Shown in pieces: positions 62,323 through 64,000 of a stretch of DNA of 64,000 nt. The notes under the pieces were generated by a model that had not been told where the DNA came from, searched no databases, and worked only from the letters and a program-made list of their open reading frames with translations. The stretch comes from Secundilactobacillus mixtipabuli (GTDB lineage: Bacteria > Bacillota > Bacilli > Lactobacillales > Lactobacillaceae). A program made the translations under genes and the position numbers. How positions within the stretch are numbered: position 1 is the first letter of the stretch; each line of letters begins with the position of its first letter. Location: NCBI RefSeq assembly GCF_002217925.1, contig NZ_BCMF01000007.1, positions 100,317 through 164,316 on the forward strand. The letters are read 5' to 3'.

Positions 62323-62351
62323 TTGTCCCTTTGGCAGGAGCATGATACACT
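62323..62351 (+). promoter_or_regulatory. Promoter of the YbjQ-family gene
   Basis: TTGTCC (62323-62328), 17-bp spacer and TACACT (62346-62351), 5 bp past the birA stop. Confidence 0.5.
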
Positions 62352-62378
62352 GAATACAAACTTAAAGGGGGTATTCCC

Positions 62379-62702
62379 ATGTCAGAAATTATCGTTACAA
62401 CTACCGAAAGAATTCCTGGTCAAGAATACGAGATTATTGGCGAAGTCTTTGGCCTAACGACTCAATCAAAAAACGTGGTCAGAAATATCGGTGCCGGACT
62501 TAAAAATATCGTCGGCGGTGAAATTAAAGACTATACCAAAATGCTGGTTGAAGCGAGGGATATCGCTATCGAGCGATTAAGACAAAATGCCGTTGACCTT
62601 GGCGCCGATGCAGTGGTAATGATGCGCTTTGACTCGGGTTCAATTGGTACTGATATGCAGTCAGTCGCGGCGTATGGAACAGCTGTTAAATTTAAGCATT
62701 AA
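62379..62702 (+). CDS. YbjQ/UPF0145-family protein
   Basis: 107-aa protein (heavy-metal-binding-like YbjQ family): [19 protein letters not shown] and [14 protein letters not shown], the two conserved segments. Members form ring-shaped pentamers; the function is uncertain. GGGGGT ribosome binding site. Ends 30 bp before a terminator. Confidence 0.88.
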   Translation: MSEIIVTTTERIPGQEYEIIGEVFGLTTQSKNVVRNIGAGLKNIVGGEIKDYTKMLVEARDIAIERLRQNAVDLGADAVVMMRFDSGSIGTDMQSVAAYGTAVKFKH

Positions 62703-62727
62703 CACTTTAACTGAATTTATTGGACAC

Positions 62728-62760
62728 TCAAAAAGGCGCTGAATGATTCAGCGCCTTTTT
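62728..62760. terminator. Bidirectional terminator between YbjQ and AP2 genes
   Basis: AAAAAGGCGCTGA/TCAGCGCCTTTTT: a 13-bp stem with a T-run in both directions, between two convergent genes. Confidence 0.9.
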
Positions 62761-62824
62761 AAACCTTTTTTGGACTAATTATTAACACCAGTAGGGCTTG
62801 GATAACCCAACCGTTTTCACGGTT

Positions 62825-63319
62825 CTACCCTACCGTTTGCTTATTACCAGATTCTGCTTTATGCCAATATAAATTTTCAGCTGCTTTACGTGCCTCAACG
62901 GCTTCAGCTTTAGTATCAAAACTTTTAAGTAAAACGTAACGTCCCTTATACATTAATCGTGACAGCCAGCGTCCCGTTGTTTTATCGTAGGAAACACCAA
63001 CCACACCCGAAGTATTACGCTGTGATTCTTTAATGGAAGAAACCATAATGCCATCACTTGTTCGCAAATTTTGAGGATTACCCATATTCTTGGTAAAGCC
63101 AGCATTTTGGCTGTATCTCTCCCGAGCTAACTCTCTGCGCAAGCACCCGCAACTGCGCACATAACCGCCACGAAGCCGTGAACCATCAACCGTAACGATA
63201 TTGCCGCAACTGCAACGACATTCCCACAATAAATCGGCATTCTTGGGATCTTGCCCATTTTGCCGAATCACCGTTAGTCGTCCAAACTGCTTGCCCTTCA
63301 TCTCAATCATTCTACTCAT
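62825..63319 (-). CDS. AP2-domain protein with N-terminal zinc-ribbon
   Basis: 164 aa from ATG 63319. The N-terminal GKQFGRLTVI then four Cys (ECRCSCGN, SCGC) form a zinc-ribbon. The C-terminal SGVVGVSYDKTTGRWLSRL and KSFDTKAEAVEARKAAE form an AP2/ERF-like DNA-binding domain. In phage genomes these two domains flank an HNH nuclease in homing endonucleases; here no HNH residues are present. It is next to a tRNA gene. Probably mobile-element derived DNA-binding protein. Confidence 0.85.
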   Translation of the reverse strand: MSRMIEMKGKQFGRLTVIRQNGQDPKNADLLWECRCSCGNIVTVDGSRLRGGYVRSCGCLRRELARERYSQNAGFTKNMGNPQNLRTSDGIMVSSIKESQRNTSGVVGVSYDKTTGRWLSRLMYKGRYVLLKSFDTKAEAVEARKAAENLYWHKAESGNKQTVG

Positions 63320-63331
63320 ATTTACCCCCAT

Positions 63332-63662
63332 CCCTTAGCAAAGCGACACCCCTCAATGAACACCTCAACTAAAAACCATGCCTACAAAAACAAAAAATCG
63401 ACTTTCAAATCAAACACAATTAATCCAAAAGGTAAACAATACTACTCCAAAAGTATTGTTAATGTAACTCATAAAACTAACTTCATTTTATCAGCGAATT
63501 CTCAAGATTTCAATTGCATTCGATTAAATTGTGACAAAAGATGATAAGTGTTTTAAAGGCTGTATCCTTAACCGTTACATTTTTACCCGTTATATTAAAG
63601 TGAGCCATATCAAAAGTGTCACATTAAACCCGTTTTCCGTACCAAATATGTGGGTTTTCGGA
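63332..63662. other. AT-rich intergenic region upstream of tRNA-Arg
   Basis: No convincing gene. It contains AACAATAC...GTATTGTT inverted repeat (63435-63460). A plus-strand 62-codon frame at 63356 lacks a ribosome binding site and is rich in Lys/Asn/Thr, so it is not called. Confidence 0.4.
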
Positions 63663-63691
63663 TTGACTTGATCCGTATATTCACTTATAAT
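63663..63691 (+). promoter_or_regulatory. tRNA-Arg promoter
   Basis: TTGACT (63663-63668), exact 17-bp spacer and perfect TATAAT (63686-63691), 23 bp before the tRNA. Confidence 0.85.
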
Positions 63692-63714
63692 TATACATGT
63701 TGTTTTATTGTTAT

Positions 63715-63788
63715 GCGGCAATAGCTCAGCTGGATAGAGCAACGGTCTTCTAAACCGTAGGTCGAGGGTTCGAATCTCTCTTGCCGCA
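63715..63788 (+). tRNA. tRNA-Arg (UCU)
   Basis: 74 nt, complete cloverleaf: acceptor GCGGCAA/TTGCCGC, D-arm AGCTCAGCTGGATAGAGC, anticodon loop CTTCTAA with anticodon TCT (63749-63751), T-arm GTTCGAATC. The discriminator is A (63788) and CCA is not encoded. Reads AGA codons. Own promoter and terminator. Confidence 0.97.
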
Positions 63789-63814
63789 CTATGAATGAAC
63801 TCGAGTAACAAATG

Positions 63815-63882
63815 CCGAGTAAATTAAATTCGAGTGATAAAAGGATCAATTATCACTCTGGTTTAATTTACTCGGGTTTTTT
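63815..63882 (+). terminator. Long nested terminator after tRNA-Arg
   Basis: Outer 14-bp perfect stem (63815-63828 and 63862-63875) enclosing a 9-bp perfect stem GAGTGATAA/TTATCACTC (63832-63840 and 63850-63858), then TTTTTT (63877-63882). Confidence 0.9.
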
Positions 63883-63922
63883 CGGCTCTTTGACAACTGT
63901 TGTTGGTAAATTTCTTAAATTA

Positions 63923-63957
63923 GTTCTAATCACTATTTTGTGATTAGGACTTTTTTA
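63923..63957 (+). terminator. Second terminator
   Basis: AGTTCTAATCAC/GTGATTAGGACT stem (63923-63952) with one G-U pair, followed by six T (63952-63957). No gene lies between it and the first terminator. Confidence 0.7.
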
Positions 63958-64000
63958 GTTTTGATGTGCAAGGTATAAAGTACTCTTACTCTAAATTTCC

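Noticed and set aside
63356..63544. 62-codon plus frame upstream of tRNA-Arg
   Set aside because: No ribosome binding site, low-complexity Lys/Asn/Thr/Ser composition, lies in an AT-rich spacer.
63715..63788. tRNA-Arg as attachment site for an element
   Set aside because: No repeat of the tRNA 3' end is found in the window and no integrase gene is adjacent.

Overview
The window is from a low-to-mid GC lactic acid bacterium of the family Lactobacillaceae. The evidence is gene order: rplS-trmD-rimM-khpA-rpsP, ylxM-ffh, ftsY-smc-rnc-acpP-plsX-recG, fakA-yloU//rpmB, the gmk-to-thiN block, recN-argR-tlyA-ispA-xseBA-folD, nusB-yqhY-efp, rpmA-prp-rplU and a complete fabT-type fatty-acid operon. It also fits in carrying FMN-type FabK, Prp with an extended L27, and a MarR-type FabT. 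The genus cannot be fixed from the sequence alone. Almost everything is on the minus strand, so the operons read from high to low coordinates.

Layout. 1-8.7 kb: ribosomal proteins L19 and S16 with RNA-modification and ribosome-maturation genes, then the SRP GTPases Ffh and FtsY. A three-gene MoxR ATPase / VWA protein / small protein cassette sits between ffh and rpsP. 8.7-16.6 kb: smc, rnc, acpP, plsX, recG. 17.1-24.9 kb: a decayed integrated element (phage-like or ICE-like) placed between recG and its usual neighbour fakA. It has a tyrosine integrase, two divergent repressor-type HTH genes with repeated operators, three broken genes, a DUF6414-like gene, two small secreted proteins, and an HTH plus membrane-anchored protein pair of unknown function. 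24.9-40.7 kb: fakA-yloU, rpmB, thiN-rpe-rsgA, the PASTA kinase/phosphatase pair, rsmB-fmt-priA-coaBC, rpoZ-gmk. 40.7-51.2 kb: recN, argR, tlyA, ispA, xseBA, folD, nusB-yqhY-efp, an aminopeptidase P, rpmA-prp-rplU. 51.2-61.4 kb: a 13-gene fatty-acid synthesis operon from one promoter with a palindrome at its transcription start. 61.5-64 kb: birA (which would biotinylate AccB), a YbjQ-family gene, an AP2-domain protein and tRNA-Arg(UCU).

How the genes work together. AccABCD make malonyl-CoA and BirA charges AccB. FabD, FabH, FabF, FabG, FabZ and FabK elongate acyl-ACP on the operon's own AcpP. PlsX, with a second ACP gene, passes acyl groups to phospholipid synthesis, and FakA feeds exogenous fatty acids into the same pool. 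FabT is the probable repressor.

Most notable points: a FabZ paralogue whose catalytic histidine is replaced by Phe; the HTH plus membrane-protein pair in the element; the MoxR/VWA cassette whose metallopeptidase-like motif lacks its glutamate; integrase arm-type repeats at both ends of the element; and a series of Gln-to-stop changes in the element's genes.
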